From: an uncultured Latescibacterota bacterium
GTDB lineage: Bacteria > Latescibacterota > UBA2968 > UBA8231
Reading direction: 5' to 3'
NCBI GenBank assembly: GCA_958295495.1
Contig: OY282352.1
Span: 186,001-250,000 of the forward strand
DNA: 64,000 nt
A program made the position numbers and the translations under genes. Of this stretch, positions 35,891 to 45,043 are shown piece after piece; within the stretch, counting starts at the first letter, position 1, and the number at the start of each line of letters is the position of its first letter. The notes under the pieces were generated by a model, which was not told the origin of the DNA, did no database searches, and saw only the letters and a program-made list of their open reading frames with translations.

Positions 35891-37102
35891 ATGAAAACGA
35901 TCGTAGTAGCTGCCTTTGTCCTGCTCTTGATCTACTATGGGCCGCCGCAGGATCGCTCCAGCCCCTTTGACGCCGCGTGGATGCTGGGTGCTCTGGCCCT
36001 CGTGGCCGCGGCTGGAGGCCAACTGGCGCAGGCGATTCGCCTGCCGGCACTGGTGGGGTGGATCGGGGCCGGGATGTTGCTGGGCACTGGCGGCTTACAA
36101 CTCGTCGATCTAGACGCGTTCTCCCTGTACAAAATGCTCTTCCTCACAGCGGGCCTCGGGGTAGGATTCCAAGTGGGGCTGCACGTGGTATGGCCAACGC
36201 ACGTCTGGCGCACGCTTGGGTTGGTAGCAGTGGTGACCGCGCTGATCTTTGCCGCCGTGACGGCGACCACCGCATTGCTCGGGTTGCCTTGGGAGCAGGC
36301 CGTACTCCTCGGCGCATTGGCTGGCTTGTGGGGGCCCTTCACCGCCGCGCCGGAATTTGGCCGGCGCGGCGCATTGGTGCTGGCCGTGCTGGGGACGGGC
36401 TGCGCCCTTGTGGCGTTGGGGGGCGCGCTGGTCGGGCTAGAGACCGGGGCCGAGGGATGGGTCGGGCGCGTCGGCCTGTCGCTTGTGGCTGGCGGCGGGC
36501 TGGGGTTGGGGCTGCGTCTTTTAGGGCGGTTTGCCACCCCCAGCGCGACCATAGTCTCCAGCCTAGTGGGGGCCTTCTTCTTAGCAGCTTTCGCGCTGGA
36601 CGCTCTCGGGTTGATGGCACTGCCCTGCGGGCTGATGGCGGGGCTGGTGCAGGACAAGCAGCAAAGCCGCCGCGTGCGATTGCTCCTGCACCGGGGGGCA
36701 CCGGTGGCCTTCATACTCTTTTTCGCACTCGTGGGGACCGCGCTCAACCCCGGTGCGCTGTGGCCGCCCGCAGCCGGGCTGTACGAAGCCGCGCTCGTGC
36801 TGGTGACTGTGCCGCTGCTTTTGCGAGGGCTGGCTCCCATGGCGTACTACCCGCTGCCCGGTCCCCATCCAGGGCGGCGCATTGGCTGGCGACTCTTGCC
36901 GCGCGGTGCGTTGCTGTTCGAGTTGTTCTGCGGCCCGCACGGGCTGGCTCCTTACGTAGGGGCTGGCGGTCTGTTGGCGCAGGCCGTGCTCTTGGACATT
37001 TTCGTTTCGGCCCTGCTCTTCTCCGCCTTGTCATCGCTCGTAGATGAGAGTCTTTTCGCTGCGGAAAAGGCCCCGCCCTCAGAAGACGGCGCAACAGCCT
37101 AA
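35891..37102 (+). CDS. CPA2/Kef-like cation:proton antiporter membrane protein
   Basis: This 403-residue protein has about 11-12 hydrophobic helices. ALVAAAGGQLAQAIRLPALVGWIGAGMLLG near the N-terminus resembles the opening of Kef/NhaA-type exchangers (IRLPALVGWIGAG). No TrkA-N domain is attached. The canonical acidic pair of helix 5 is not obvious. Substrate unknown. It follows secDF by 28 bp. Confidence 0.65.
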   Translation: MKTIVVAAFVLLLIYYGPPQDRSSPFDAAWMLGALALVAAAGGQLAQAIRLPALVGWIGAGMLLGTGGLQLVDLDAFSLYKMLFLTAGLGVGFQVGLHVVWPTHVWRTLGLVAVVTALIFAAVTATTALLGLPWEQAVLLGALAGLWGPFTAAPEFGRRGALVLAVLGTGCALVALGGALVGLETGAEGWVGRVGLSLVAGGGLGLGLRLLGRFATPSATIVSSLVGAFFLAAFALDALGLMALPCGLMAGLVQDKQQSRRVRLLLHRGAPVAFILFFALVGTALNPGALWPPAAGLYEAALVLVTVPLLLRGLAPMAYYPLPGPHPGRRIGWRLLPRGALLFELFCGPHGLAPYVGAGGLLAQAVLLDIFVSALLFSALSSLVDESLFAAEKAPPSEDGATA

Positions 37103-37165
37103 GTCCGCCGCTGCTCGTTTGTGTCCAACTAAACTGATTTGTATGTTTAACGATTTAACATTTGC

Positions 37166-37858
37166 ATGGACCACATCCGCGACAACTGGGAATTGCTGCG
37201 CGCCCGCATCGAGCGGGCGGCCGGGCACAGCGGGCGCACAGCGAGCTCGATTGAGGTCGTCGCCGTCAGCAAAACGCGCAGCCCACGCGAGATTGAGGCG
37301 GCGTACGCCTGCGGCTTGCGCCTCGTGGGCGAAAACCGCATCCAAGAAGCAGCGGCCAAGCGCCCGCAGGTCGCCGCGCCCCTCGCTTGGCACTTTGTCG
37401 GCCACTTGCAGACGAATAAAGCCGGGCGGGCCGTCGAGCTTTTCGACCTCGTGCAGTCGGTTGATTCCGTGCGGCTAGCGGAGGCACTCAATCGCCGAGC
37501 TGGACAGACTGACCGCACCATCGAGGTGCTCTTGCAGGTAAACACGGCCGGCAGCCTAAGCCAAGCCGGAGCAGTGCCCGACCAGCTCGTCGATCTAGTC
37601 GCAGCCCTCGCACCGTTGCCGCACTTGCGGGTCCGCGGCCTGATGACCATTGCCGCTCACAGCGAGGACGAGGCCACAGTCCGCGGCTGCTTTCGGACCT
37701 TGCGCGAGCTCGGCGAAAAAGTCGCCGAGTGCAATTTTGCGAGCGTGTCCATGGACTACCTGTCCATGGGCATGAGCGGCGACTTTGAACTCGCCATAGC
37801 CGAGGGGGCCAATCTGTTGCGCCTCGGCACGGCGATCTTCGGCCCGCGGCCGACCTGA
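37166..37858 (+). CDS. yggS: PLP homeostasis protein, YggS family
   Basis: The 230-residue PLPBP-family protein has the cofactor lysine in VAVSKTRSPREIE, plus GENRIQEAAAK, WHFVGHLQTNKAG, and C-terminal LSMGMSGDFELAIAEGANLLRLGTAIFG. It buffers pyridoxal phosphate and is not an enzyme as far as known. It forms a pair with yggT, as is common. Confidence 0.94.
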   Translation: MDHIRDNWELLRARIERAAGHSGRTASSIEVVAVSKTRSPREIEAAYACGLRLVGENRIQEAAAKRPQVAAPLAWHFVGHLQTNKAGRAVELFDLVQSVDSVRLAEALNRRAGQTDRTIEVLLQVNTAGSLSQAGAVPDQLVDLVAALAPLPHLRVRGLMTIAAHSEDEATVRGCFRTLRELGEKVAECNFASVSMDYLSMGMSGDFELAIAEGANLLRLGTAIFGPRPT

Positions 37859-37874
37859 TGCACAGGAGATAATC

Positions 37875-38168
37875 GTGTTCGATTACGGCGGTTTTTTTAC
37901 AGACCTCAAGGGCCTCCTCATCACCCTCATCGAGATCTATAGCTACGTGGTCATCATTCGGGTGTTGATCTCGTGGTTCAACCCCAGCCCCCATAACCCA
38001 CTCGTCCAATTCCTGCGCGGCGTCACCGATCCGGCCCTCGATACAGTGCGCTCCTTCTTGCCGAGGTTTTTTTGGTCAACCGGAATAGACTTTACGCCGA
38101 TAGTCCTGTTCTTCCTGCTCAAGCTCGCCATCGTCTTCCTCCACAATATCTTCCCGGCAGCCGAATGA
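37875..38168 (+). CDS. yggT: YggT-family membrane protein
   Basis: The 97-residue protein starts at GTG 37875, with AGGAG 6 nt upstream. It has two membrane helices and the family signatures ISWFNPSPHNPLVQFLRGVTDPAL and PIVLFFLL. Its start of translation lies just after yggS, and its stop overlaps the ileS start (ATGA). Role: membrane organisation/cell division or cofactor supply in other bacteria; not certain. Confidence 0.9.
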   Translation: MFDYGGFFTDLKGLLITLIEIYSYVVIIRVLISWFNPSPHNPLVQFLRGVTDPALDTVRSFLPRFFWSTGIDFTPIVLFFLLKLAIVFLHNIFPAAE

Positions 38169-41100
38169 TCATGGCACCCCAAATCCCTTTTGCCCCGGTC
38201 CCGTCCCAAGTCGATTTTCCCGCTCAGGAACGCCACATCCTCAAATTCTGGCGCGATGGCAACCTGTATCGCAAATCCGTCGATGCCCGCTCCGTCGAGC
38301 GGCCCTTTCGGTTCTACGACGGGCCGCCCTTTGCGACCGGACTGCCCCACTACGGAAACCTGCTGGCGTCCATCACCAAGGACGTGGTGCCCCGCTACTG
38401 GACGATGCGCGGCTACCGGGTCGAGCGCCGCTGGGGCTGGGACTGCCACGGCCTACCCGTCGAGAACGAAGCCGAGCAGCAGCTCGGGCTCGGGTCGCGA
38501 CGCGACATTCTCGAATACGGCGTGTCCCAGTTCAACGAGGCTTGCCGAGACTTGGTGCTGCGCTACACGGCCGAGTGGCAGACGCTGATTGAGCGACTGG
38601 GACGCTGGGTTGACTGGGATAACCAGTACCGGACGATGGACTCCGATTTCATGGAGTCCGTGTGGTGGGTGTTCAACTCACTGTGGGACAAGGGCCTTGT
38701 CTATGAGGGCTACAAGTCCCTCGCCTACTGTCCCCGGTGTGCGACACCGCTGTCGAACTTCGAGGTCAACCAAGGCTATCAAGACACTCAGGATCCGTCG
38801 ATCACGGTGCGCTTCCGCGTCGTCGGCCAGCAGCACCTGTCCCTGCTCGCTTGGACGACGACGCCGTGGACCCTGCCCTCCAATATGGGCTTGGCCATCG
38901 GCTGCGACATCGACTATGTGCGCGTCACCACTCGCGACGGAGAGCAGTTGATCCTCGCCGCTTCCCTCGTCGAAAACCACTTCCGCCGGCACGACAGCGA
39001 AATCGCCGAGGTAAGGCCGGTCGCCGTCGAAGAACTCGTCGGGCTGCGCTACCAGCCCCTGTTCTCCGACTTCGCTGGCCACGCCCAAGAGGGTGCTTTC
39101 CGCGTCGTGACGGCCGACTTTGTGTCCACCGACGAAGGCACCGGCATCGTCCACCTTGCCCCGGGGTTCGGCGAGGACGATTACCAACTCGGTCTGGCCG
39201 AGGGCTTGCCCGTGGTCTGCCCCATCGACGCCGACTGCTGCTTCACCCACGACCTCCCGGACTTTGAGGGCACTTTCGTGAAGGACGCGGATACGCCCAT
39301 CATCCGCCGATTGCGCGCCTCGGGTCAGCTATTCTCCGAAGGCTCCATCGAGCACTCGTACCCGTTTTGCTGGCGCTGCGACTCGCCCCTCATCTACCGC
39401 ACGATCTCCACTTGGTTCGTGAAGATCGAAGGCGAGGTGAAGGAGAAAATGCTCGCCGCCAATCAGCAGATCTGGTGGATTCCCGAGCACATCCGCGATG
39501 GCCGCTTCGGCAAGGGCGTTGAGTCGGCACCAGACTGGGCCGTCAGCCGCAACCGCTATTGGGGAACGCCGCTGCCGATCTGGCGCAACGAGGAAACGGG
39601 CGAAGCCTTGTGCGTCGGCAGCCGCGAGGAGCTGTGCGAACTCACCGGACGCCATGTCGATGACCTGCACAAGCACTTCATCGACGACCTCGAGATTCCG
39701 GCACCGTCCGGGAACGGCTCGCTGCGGCGCGTACCCGAAGTCCTCGACTGCTGGTTCGAGTCTGGGTCCATGCCGTACGCGCAAAGCCACTACCCCTTCG
39801 GCCGACGCGAGGACTTTGAAGCCTCTTTCCCAGCCGACTTCATCTCCGAAAATCTAGATCAGACCCGCGGGTGGTTCTACACCCTGACGATCTTGGCCGC
39901 GGCCCTGTTCGACAAGCCGGCTTTTCACCACTGCATCGTCGGCGGCATGCTGCTAGCCGCCGATGGACGCAAGTTGAGCAAGCGGTTGAAAAACTATCCC
40001 GATCCGGCTGAGATGCTCGAGACCTACGGCGCCGACGCCCTGCGCCTCTATCTGCTCAACTCGCCGGCCATGAAGGCCGAGGAGATGCGTTTTACCGAAG
40101 CGGGCATCAAGCAGAGCCTGCGCGATGTCATCATCCCCTTGTGGAATGCCTACAGCTTCTTTGTCACTTACGCGACTATTGACGGTTGGACGCCAGACGA
40201 GGGCCGGGCGCGGACGCTCAACCACCGCCTCGACCGCTGGATTCTTTCGGAGCTGCAGACCCTGCTTTGCGATCTCAACGCCGAGATGGAAGCCTATCGG
40301 CTCTATCGCACGGTGCCGGCGATGGTGGCCTTTATCGAGAAGCTGACCAACTGGTACATCCGCCGCAGCCGCCGCCGCTTCTGGAAGTCCGAAGACGACC
40401 AAGACAAGGAGGCGGCGTACAACACCCTCTATCGGGTACTGGTGACCTTCATCAAGGCCCTCGCGCCGGTCTTGCCTTTTATCACCGAGATTGTCTATCA
40501 GAACTTGGTGCGCCGCGTGAATGCCGCGGCACCCGAAAGCGTCCATCTGTGCGACATGCCCCAAGCCGACGAGCACTTGCGCGACGCCGCTTTAGAACAG
40601 CAGATGGAACTGGCAACGCGGGCCGTGGTCTTGGGCCGCTCGTTGCGCAGCAAGCACGAACTCAAGGTGCGCCAGCCGCTGCGGCACCTCTGGCTCCTGC
40701 CCCCCAACGGACCCAGCCGCCGCGGGCTAGAGCAGATGACCGACTTGCTAGCTGACGAACTCAACGTCAAGGAGGTGGTGCTGGTGGAGGACGCGACCGA
40801 GTTCAGCGAGGTCTCCTACCGGCCCGACTTCCGCGCCTTAGGGCCGCGCTTCGGCAAGCGGATGCCAGAAGTCGCTGCCCGCATCCAAGCCCTAACAGCC
40901 GCGGAGGTACACCTCCTCGAAAATGGCGGCCAGCTCTCCGTGGCCGGCGGCGAGATCGGGCTGGCCGACATCGCCGTACAGCGCCGGGAGAAAGAGGGCG
41001 TGGTGGCAGCCCTCGACAACAACCTCGGGGTGGGGCTGGACATTCAGCTCGACGACGAGTTGATCGCCGAGTGTACCGCACGCGAATTCGTCAACCGCGT

Positions 41101-41326
41101 ACAGAACATGCGCAAAGACGCCGGGCTAGCAGTCGCCGACCGCATCCACGTCTGGGTGCGAGGCGACACTGGGCTGGAGGAAGCTGTCGAGCAGCACCGC
41201 GAGTACATCGCCGCCGAAACCTTAGCACTAGCCCTCTACACTGGAGAACTGCCCCAAGAAGCGCTCTTGCAGCAGGATCGGCAGGTCAACGGCCACGCTG
41301 GCATCATTGCTATCGCTAGGGCCTAA
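38165..41326 (+). CDS. ileS: Isoleucyl-tRNA synthetase, HYGN variant
   Basis: The 1,053-residue class Ia synthetase charges tRNA-Ile. Its signature near residue 62 is PPFATGLPHYGNLLAS, where most members have HYGH. The second motif is DGRKLSKRLKNYPDP (KLSKR rather than KMSKS). KLSKR and the HYGx form resemble the eukaryote-like IleRS2 group, which tolerates mupirocin. The editing domain (TTPWTLPSNMGLAI, GTGIVHLAPGFGEDDY) and the anticodon-binding region are present. The start at 38165 overlaps the yggT stop; 38171 is the alternative. The gene leads ileS-dksA-like-lspA-rluD. Confidence 0.94.
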   Translation: MIMAPQIPFAPVPSQVDFPAQERHILKFWRDGNLYRKSVDARSVERPFRFYDGPPFATGLPHYGNLLASITKDVVPRYWTMRGYRVERRWGWDCHGLPVENEAEQQLGLGSRRDILEYGVSQFNEACRDLVLRYTAEWQTLIERLGRWVDWDNQYRTMDSDFMESVWWVFNSLWDKGLVYEGYKSLAYCPRCATPLSNFEVNQGYQDTQDPSITVRFRVVGQQHLSLLAWTTTPWTLPSNMGLAIGCDIDYVRVTTRDGEQLILAASLVENHFRRHDSEIAEVRPVAVEELVGLRYQPLFSDFAGHAQEGAFRVVTADFVSTDEGTGIVHLAPGFGEDDYQLGLAEGLPVVCPIDADCCFTHDLPDFEGTFVKDADTPIIRRLRASGQLFSEGSIEHSYPFCWRCDSPLIYRTISTWFVKIEGEVKEKMLAANQQIWWIPEHIRDGRFGKGVESAPDWAVSRNRYWGTPLPIWRNEETGEALCVGSREELCELTGRHVDDLHKHFIDDLEIPAPSGNGSLRRVPEVLDCWFESGSMPYAQSHYPFGRREDFEASFPADFISENLDQTRGWFYTLTILAAALFDKPAFHHCIVGGMLLAADGRKLSKRLKNYPDPAEMLETYGADALRLYLLNSPAMKAEEMRFTEAGIKQSLRDVIIPLWNAYSFFVTYATIDGWTPDEGRARTLNHRLDRWILSELQTLLCDLNAEMEAYRLYRTVPAMVAFIEKLTNWYIRRSRRRFWKSEDDQDKEAAYNTLYRVLVTFIKALAPVLPFITEIVYQNLVRRVNAAAPESVHLCDMPQADEHLRDAALEQQMELATRAVVLGRSLRSKHELKVRQPLRHLWLLPPNGPSRRGLEQMTDLLADELNVKEVVLVEDATEFSEVSYRPDFRALGPRFGKRMPEVAARIQALTAAEVHLLENGGQLSVAGGEIGLADIAVQRREKEGVVAALDNNLGVGLDIQLDDELIAECTAREFVNRVQNMRKDAGLAVADRIHVWVRGDTGLEEAVEQHREYIAAETLALALYTGELPQEALLQQDRQVNGHAGIIAIARA

Positions 41327-41359
41327 GTAAAACGGACGACGCGAAGAGAGGTAAAATCA

Positions 41360-41764
41360 ATGGACGACCAACCCAAGCAGATGGACAAAGAACACCTCGA
41401 TTTTTTTAAGAAGTTGCTACTCAAAAAAATCGCCCAGACTTCGGACGACGTCGAAGCCATCGAAAACACCGCACGCAACGACGCCCGGGAAACGGCCTCC
41501 GAGGACCGCTCGACCTACTCACTGCACATGGCCGACCACGGGACCGACGCCATGGAGCGAGAGAAATCCCTGCTCCTCGCCCAACGCGGTGGCACTTACA
41601 TCGACTACTTAAACGAAGCCCTGCAACGCATTGAGGACGGCACCTTTGGGATCTGCCGCACCTGCAAGGGGCCAATCGGCCGCGGCCGCCTAGAGGCCGT
41701 GCCCACCGCCACCCAGTGCATTAACTGCAAGTCCAAGCGCGAGGAGGCCTCGGACTTAGAGTGA
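41360..41764 (+). CDS. DksA/TraR-family zinc-finger protein
   Basis: The 134-residue protein has an N-terminal helical coiled coil (DFFKKLLLKKIAQTSDD) and a C-terminal four-Cys zinc finger: CRTC ... CINC in GICRTCKGPIGRGRLEAVP. The DxxDxA-type tip of true DksA is not clearly preserved, so it is called at family level. A GAGAGG site precedes ATG 41360. Placement between ileS and lspA is a recurring order in bacteria. Its end overlaps lspA by 4 bp (GTGA). Confidence 0.85.
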   Translation: MDDQPKQMDKEHLDFFKKLLLKKIAQTSDDVEAIENTARNDARETASEDRSTYSLHMADHGTDAMEREKSLLLAQRGGTYIDYLNEALQRIEDGTFGICRTCKGPIGRGRLEAVPTATQCINCKSKREEASDLE

Positions 41765-42246
41765 CGTTTCTGTGGATCATACCGCTGGCTGTGGCCATCG
41801 ATCAAGCCAGCAAATTCATCGTCCGCGGCTCCATGGCCCTGCACCAGTCCGAGCCTGTGCTGGGCGACTTTTTCCGCCTGACCTACATCCACAACCCAGG
41901 CGCGGCCTTCGGCCTAAACGTGGGCAGCCCGCTGCTGCACACCGCCTTCTCGATCCTCGCGTTCGGGATCCTCGTGTACCTTTATCGCTCGCTCGCCGAA
42001 AACGAGCGGCTCTTGCGCCTAGCCCTCTGCCTAGTACTAGGCGGTGCCGTGGGCAACATCATCGACCGCCTGTACTTGGGGGAAGTGGTGGATTTTTTCG
42101 ACTTCGGCCTCGGGGATTTGCGCTGGCCGATCTTCAACTTTGCCGATTCCTTCGTCACCGTCGGCGTCTTGCTCTTGGTCTTGGGCTACTCGCGCCGCGA
42201 AAAAGCCCCGGCCGGCCCCGCAGAGGAAGCCGCCCCCAGCAGCTAA
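41761..42246 (+). CDS. lspA: Lipoprotein signal peptidase II
   Basis: LspA cleaves prolipoprotein signal peptides in the inner membrane. The 161-residue protein has four helices and both catalytic aspartates: GGAVGNIIDRLYLGEVVDFF and FNFADSFVTVG. The conserved YIHNPGAAFGL is also intact. GTG start overlapping the dksA-like stop. A Pro/Ala-rich tail follows the last helix. Confidence 0.94.
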   Translation: MTFLWIIPLAVAIDQASKFIVRGSMALHQSEPVLGDFFRLTYIHNPGAAFGLNVGSPLLHTAFSILAFGILVYLYRSLAENERLLRLALCLVLGGAVGNIIDRLYLGEVVDFFDFGLGDLRWPIFNFADSFVTVGVLLLVLGYSRREKAPAGPAEEAAPSS

Positions 42247-42250
42247 AGCC

Positions 42251-43204
42251 ATGCATCTCGCCGTTGCCGCCGCGGCCCCCGAACGGCTCGATCTCTTTCT
42301 GCGCCGCCGCTGTCCCGAGCTTTCTCGCAGCCGCATCCAAACGCTGATCAAGGCCGGGGCGATTCGCGTCAATGGCGCGCTGACGCGCCCGGCGTACTTG
42401 GTCCAGCCCGGGGACGAGATCGCCGTTGATCTGCCCGCGCCCGCGCCGACCGCCGCGCACCCCGAGCCACTGCCCCTATCCATCGAGTACGAAGACGACG
42501 ACCTGCTAGTCGTGAACAAGGCGGCCGGCATGACCGTGCATCCGGCACCGGGCGCGACCGAGGGCACCCTCGTCAACGCGCTGTTGCACCACTGCCGCGA
42601 TCTGTCGGGAATCAACGGCGCACTCCGGCCGGGGATCGTCCACCGGCTCGACAAGGAAACCAGCGGCTTGCTGCTAGTGGCCAAGCGCGACACCGCCCAC
42701 CAGCGGCTCGCCCACAGCCTGCAAGCGCGGCAGATTGAGCGCTGTTATCTGGCCCTCGTATGGGGCGGGATGCGGGAAGCCGAGGGCCGGATTGAGGGCC
42801 GGATTGGCCGCCACCCCAAGAACCGCAAAAAGATGGCCGTAGTCGCCGGCGGTCGGGCCGCGGCCACGAACTTCAAAGTTGCCGAGCACTTCCCCTTTAC
42901 CAACCTAGTTGAGTGCCGATTAGAAACCGGACGCACGCACCAAATCCGCGTGCATCTGGCCCATATCGGCCACCCGGTCTTCGGCGACCGAGTGTATGGA
43001 GGCCGCGATCAGGCACGGGGCATCCGCCCGGAATACCAGCGTCAAGCCAAGTGGATGCTGACCCTGATCAAACGCCAAGCCCTGCACGCCTACGCGCTGC
43101 GCTTCGCGCATCCGACGACCGGGGAGGTCATGGCGTTTACAGCCGAGCCGCCGGAGGACATGCGAGCGGCGTTGGCCGCAGCGGTGGTCTATCCCATAAG
43201 ATGA
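42251..43204 (+). CDS. rluD: 23S rRNA pseudouridine synthase, RluD-type
   Basis: The 317-residue protein has an N-terminal S4 RNA-binding domain (RLDLFLRRRCPELSRSRIQ) and the RluA/RluD catalytic motif RPGIVHRLDKETSG, with the active Asp in HRLD. LETGRTHQIRVHLAHIGHPV is also conserved. The S4 domain fits RluD (positions 1911/1915/1917 of 23S rRNA). Start at 42251 follows lspA by 4 nt; the longer frame back to 42044 overlaps lspA and is not used. Confidence 0.9.
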   Translation: MHLAVAAAAPERLDLFLRRRCPELSRSRIQTLIKAGAIRVNGALTRPAYLVQPGDEIAVDLPAPAPTAAHPEPLPLSIEYEDDDLLVVNKAAGMTVHPAPGATEGTLVNALLHHCRDLSGINGALRPGIVHRLDKETSGLLLVAKRDTAHQRLAHSLQARQIERCYLALVWGGMREAEGRIEGRIGRHPKNRKKMAVVAGGRAAATNFKVAEHFPFTNLVECRLETGRTHQIRVHLAHIGHPVFGDRVYGGRDQARGIRPEYQRQAKWMLTLIKRQALHAYALRFAHPTTGEVMAFTAEPPEDMRAALAAAVVYPIR

Positions 43205-43330
43205 CGGCCAAGGGCTTCCTTTGGGCTTCCTTTCGCCTTTAGGCGAGACAGCTACCAGCCCGTCGATACCCGACGAACTCGCATCTAAAGTGATCCAGTT
43301 TTTAGGGGCCTCTCACGTGGGAGGTGCTTC

Positions 43331-44145
43331 TCAAAGGATGGAGAACGTCTCACTTTGCACATTGGCCTCCGTTAGTGCTGAAGTGCCAATACTGATACCG
43401 TGAAATTCTACGGGGATCCATCCGAGACCCGAGACGAAAATCTCGGCCCGCGTGTGCCCAAACACCACTTCGTTATACGTTCGGCTTTCGTACCGGTTCG
43501 GCCCCAGCGGATTGACCGCTATGGCTCCGGCTTGTTCGCGGGCCGGTATTTTTAAGAGACGACAAAGAGCAATAAAAGCACGAGCTAAGGTAATACAATG
43601 TCTGCCGTCGTCCGTCAGTGTTTTTAGGGTGCTACACTGATAGCATTGGCAGCTATCTTTGGCATAGCGGGACGAAGCGCACCACTTTTTGTATTGACGA
43701 AGAACGAACGCATCCTCTCACGCGCCGCGTAATCACACGCAAAAAAGCGAGCGTCGTTGTCGTAGAGCCAGTTCCACGAGTCAAGGCGATCGTACCAGAT
43801 ACCGTCTTGTTTCACTTCATGCGGCATCTGGCGATTTCGCCCGTCCTTGAGCATCGCTTCAACCTGCTCGTCACGGAGCACCGTACTCAACGACAATTGC
43901 CGGGCAAAGTCGCGGTGGCTCATCTCGTAATGCGGATCGAGCTGGCCTTCTTCTGCGCGACTCATCCAGTACCCATCGACTATATCCGCGACGCGATTCG
44001 CGTCCTGCCATTTCTGTATATCACCGGCAAAAGCACGGCATCGTCTAGCGAATATCGCATAGTGGTTTAACAGATCCTCTGCACTTTGGATGAGAGCCGT
44101 CGGTCGGGTGAAATCTCGATGGCTCAACTTAACACCCAGCCCCAT
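43331..44145 (-). pseudogene. Transglutaminase-like gene broken by a frameshift
   Basis: On the minus strand an open frame from about 44145 encodes KWQDANRVADIVDGYWM... and stops at 43624. The matching C-terminal part continues in another frame, open from 43718 down to 43331: KTLTDDGRHCITLARAFIAL, then KIPAR, FGHTRAEIF and GWIPVEF. Those are the Cys, His and third-residue motifs of transglutaminase-like core domains (Glu instead of the usual Asp). The two parts overlap between about 43718 and 43626, where a 1-2 nt shift would join them. The 5' end abuts a tandem duplication at 44146 with no good start site, so it is probably also truncated. A sequencing error could explain the frameshift. Confidence 0.6.
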
Positions 44146-44515
44146 TAGGGCGTCGCGTCCCCATTCATTCCCCCGCCCCCACAGAGAAAAAGCAAAGCTA
44201 GCTAGCCGAACAGCTTTAAGGCTCCGATAAGGCCCCACGTCGCCACTTGCAGGGCAATGACCCACCGCAAGAGGCTGTCGATTTTGGTTTCGAGTGCCTC
44301 GCGGTTGGCGTCAATCTTGGTTTCGATGCGGCCTAGCCGCACGTCGATTTGCTCGACAATACCCTCTAGCCGGGCGATGCGCCCCTCGTGGTCTAACAGA
44401 TACGGACGCTCCGGCGATGGATGGTGCTCACTCACAATCCAACCTCCTGTTTGTAAAAGCGCGAACAGCGCAAAACCCCTGCACCGGATAGTTGCAAGAT
44501 CCATGCCACGGCGGC
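44146..44515. repeat. Tandem duplication, copy 1 (~370 bp)
   Basis: This block recurs at 44525-44924, separated by only 9 bp. Copy 1 is 30 bp shorter, mainly because one 33-bp (11-codon) unit is absent. Each copy carries a complete small coiled-coil/TM gene with its ribosome binding site. Confidence 0.92.
44202..44435 (-). CDS. Small coiled-coil membrane protein, copy 1
   Basis: The 77-residue protein starts at GTG 44435 with a strong AGGAGG upstream. After a Pro-rich N-terminus it has an amphipathic hendecad/heptad helix (ARLEGIVEQIDVRLGRIE, then TKIDANREALETKID) and a C-terminal membrane helix (WVIALQVATWGLIGALKLFG). Size and layout match XhlA-like proteins of phage/prophage origin and the other coiled-coil proteins in this window. 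Function unknown. Confidence 0.68.
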   Translation of the reverse strand: MSEHHPSPERPYLLDHEGRIARLEGIVEQIDVRLGRIETKIDANREALETKIDSLLRWVIALQVATWGLIGALKLFG

Positions 44516-44524
44516 AGACTCCTA

Positions 44525-44924
44525 TAGGGCGTCGCGTCCCCATTCATTCCCCCGCCCCCACAGAGAAAAAGCAAAGCTAGCTAGCCGAACAGCTTTAAGG
44601 CTCCGATAAGGCCCCACGTCGCCACTTGCAGGGCGATGACCCACCGCAAGAGGCTGTCGATTTTGGTTTCGAGTGCCTCGCGGTTGGCGTCGATTTTGGC
44701 GTCGAGCACTTCCCGATTGGCGTCAATCTTGGTTTCGATGCGGCCTAGCCGCACGTCGATTTGCTCGACAATACCCTCTAGCCGGGCGATGCGCCCCTCG
44801 TGGTCCAACGGATACGGACGCTCCGGCGATGGATGGTGCTCACTCACAATCCAACCTCCTGTTTGTAAAAGCGCGAACAGCGAACCCCTGCACCGGATAG
44901 TTGCAAGATCCATGCCACGGCGGC
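44525..44924. repeat. Tandem duplication, copy 2 (~400 bp)
   Basis: The second copy of the block at 44146-44515. It holds one extra 11-codon unit inside the coiled-coil coding part (at ~44690-44725) and a 2-bp difference upstream of the gene. Otherwise the copies are near-identical, so the duplication is recent. Confidence 0.92.
44581..44847 (-). CDS. Small coiled-coil membrane protein, copy 2
   Basis: The 88-residue duplicate of the gene at 44202-44435, also with a GTG start and AGGAGG. It differs by one substitution near the N-terminus (Leu/Pro) and an additional 11-residue unit (DANREVLDAKI). Length change by whole 11-residue units shows the coiled coil evolves by unit gain and loss, as in the larger protein at 10326. 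Confidence 0.68.
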   Translation of the reverse strand: MSEHHPSPERPYPLDHEGRIARLEGIVEQIDVRLGRIETKIDANREVLDAKIDANREALETKIDSLLRWVIALQVATWGLIGALKLFG

Positions 44925-44990
44925 CGTGCAGTGGGGAGGACGGGACCGTGCGGGGTCAGACTGTATCGGGCATAACCCATCAATGAGACC

Positions 44991-45009
44991 TTTGGGGAGC
45001 ACCCCCAAA
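44991..45009. terminator. Stem-loop downstream of the RraA-like gene
   Basis: A perfect 7-bp inverted repeat TTTGGGG/CCCCAAA with a 5-nt loop sits 35 bp past the stop of the RraA-like gene. No T-run follows on either strand. The rest of 44925-45043 shows no gene; a GGGGTCAGACTG tract at 44952 is of the kind often seen near REP-associated transposases, but no transposase is present. Confidence 0.4.
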
Positions 45010-45043
45010 AAGGGTAGTGCGTCAGTTTGAAAACCGGCGAGAT

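Noticed and set aside
44925..45043. REP/transposase-associated sequence
   Set aside because: Only a GGGGTCAGAC-like tract and one hairpin; no transposase gene or second copy found.
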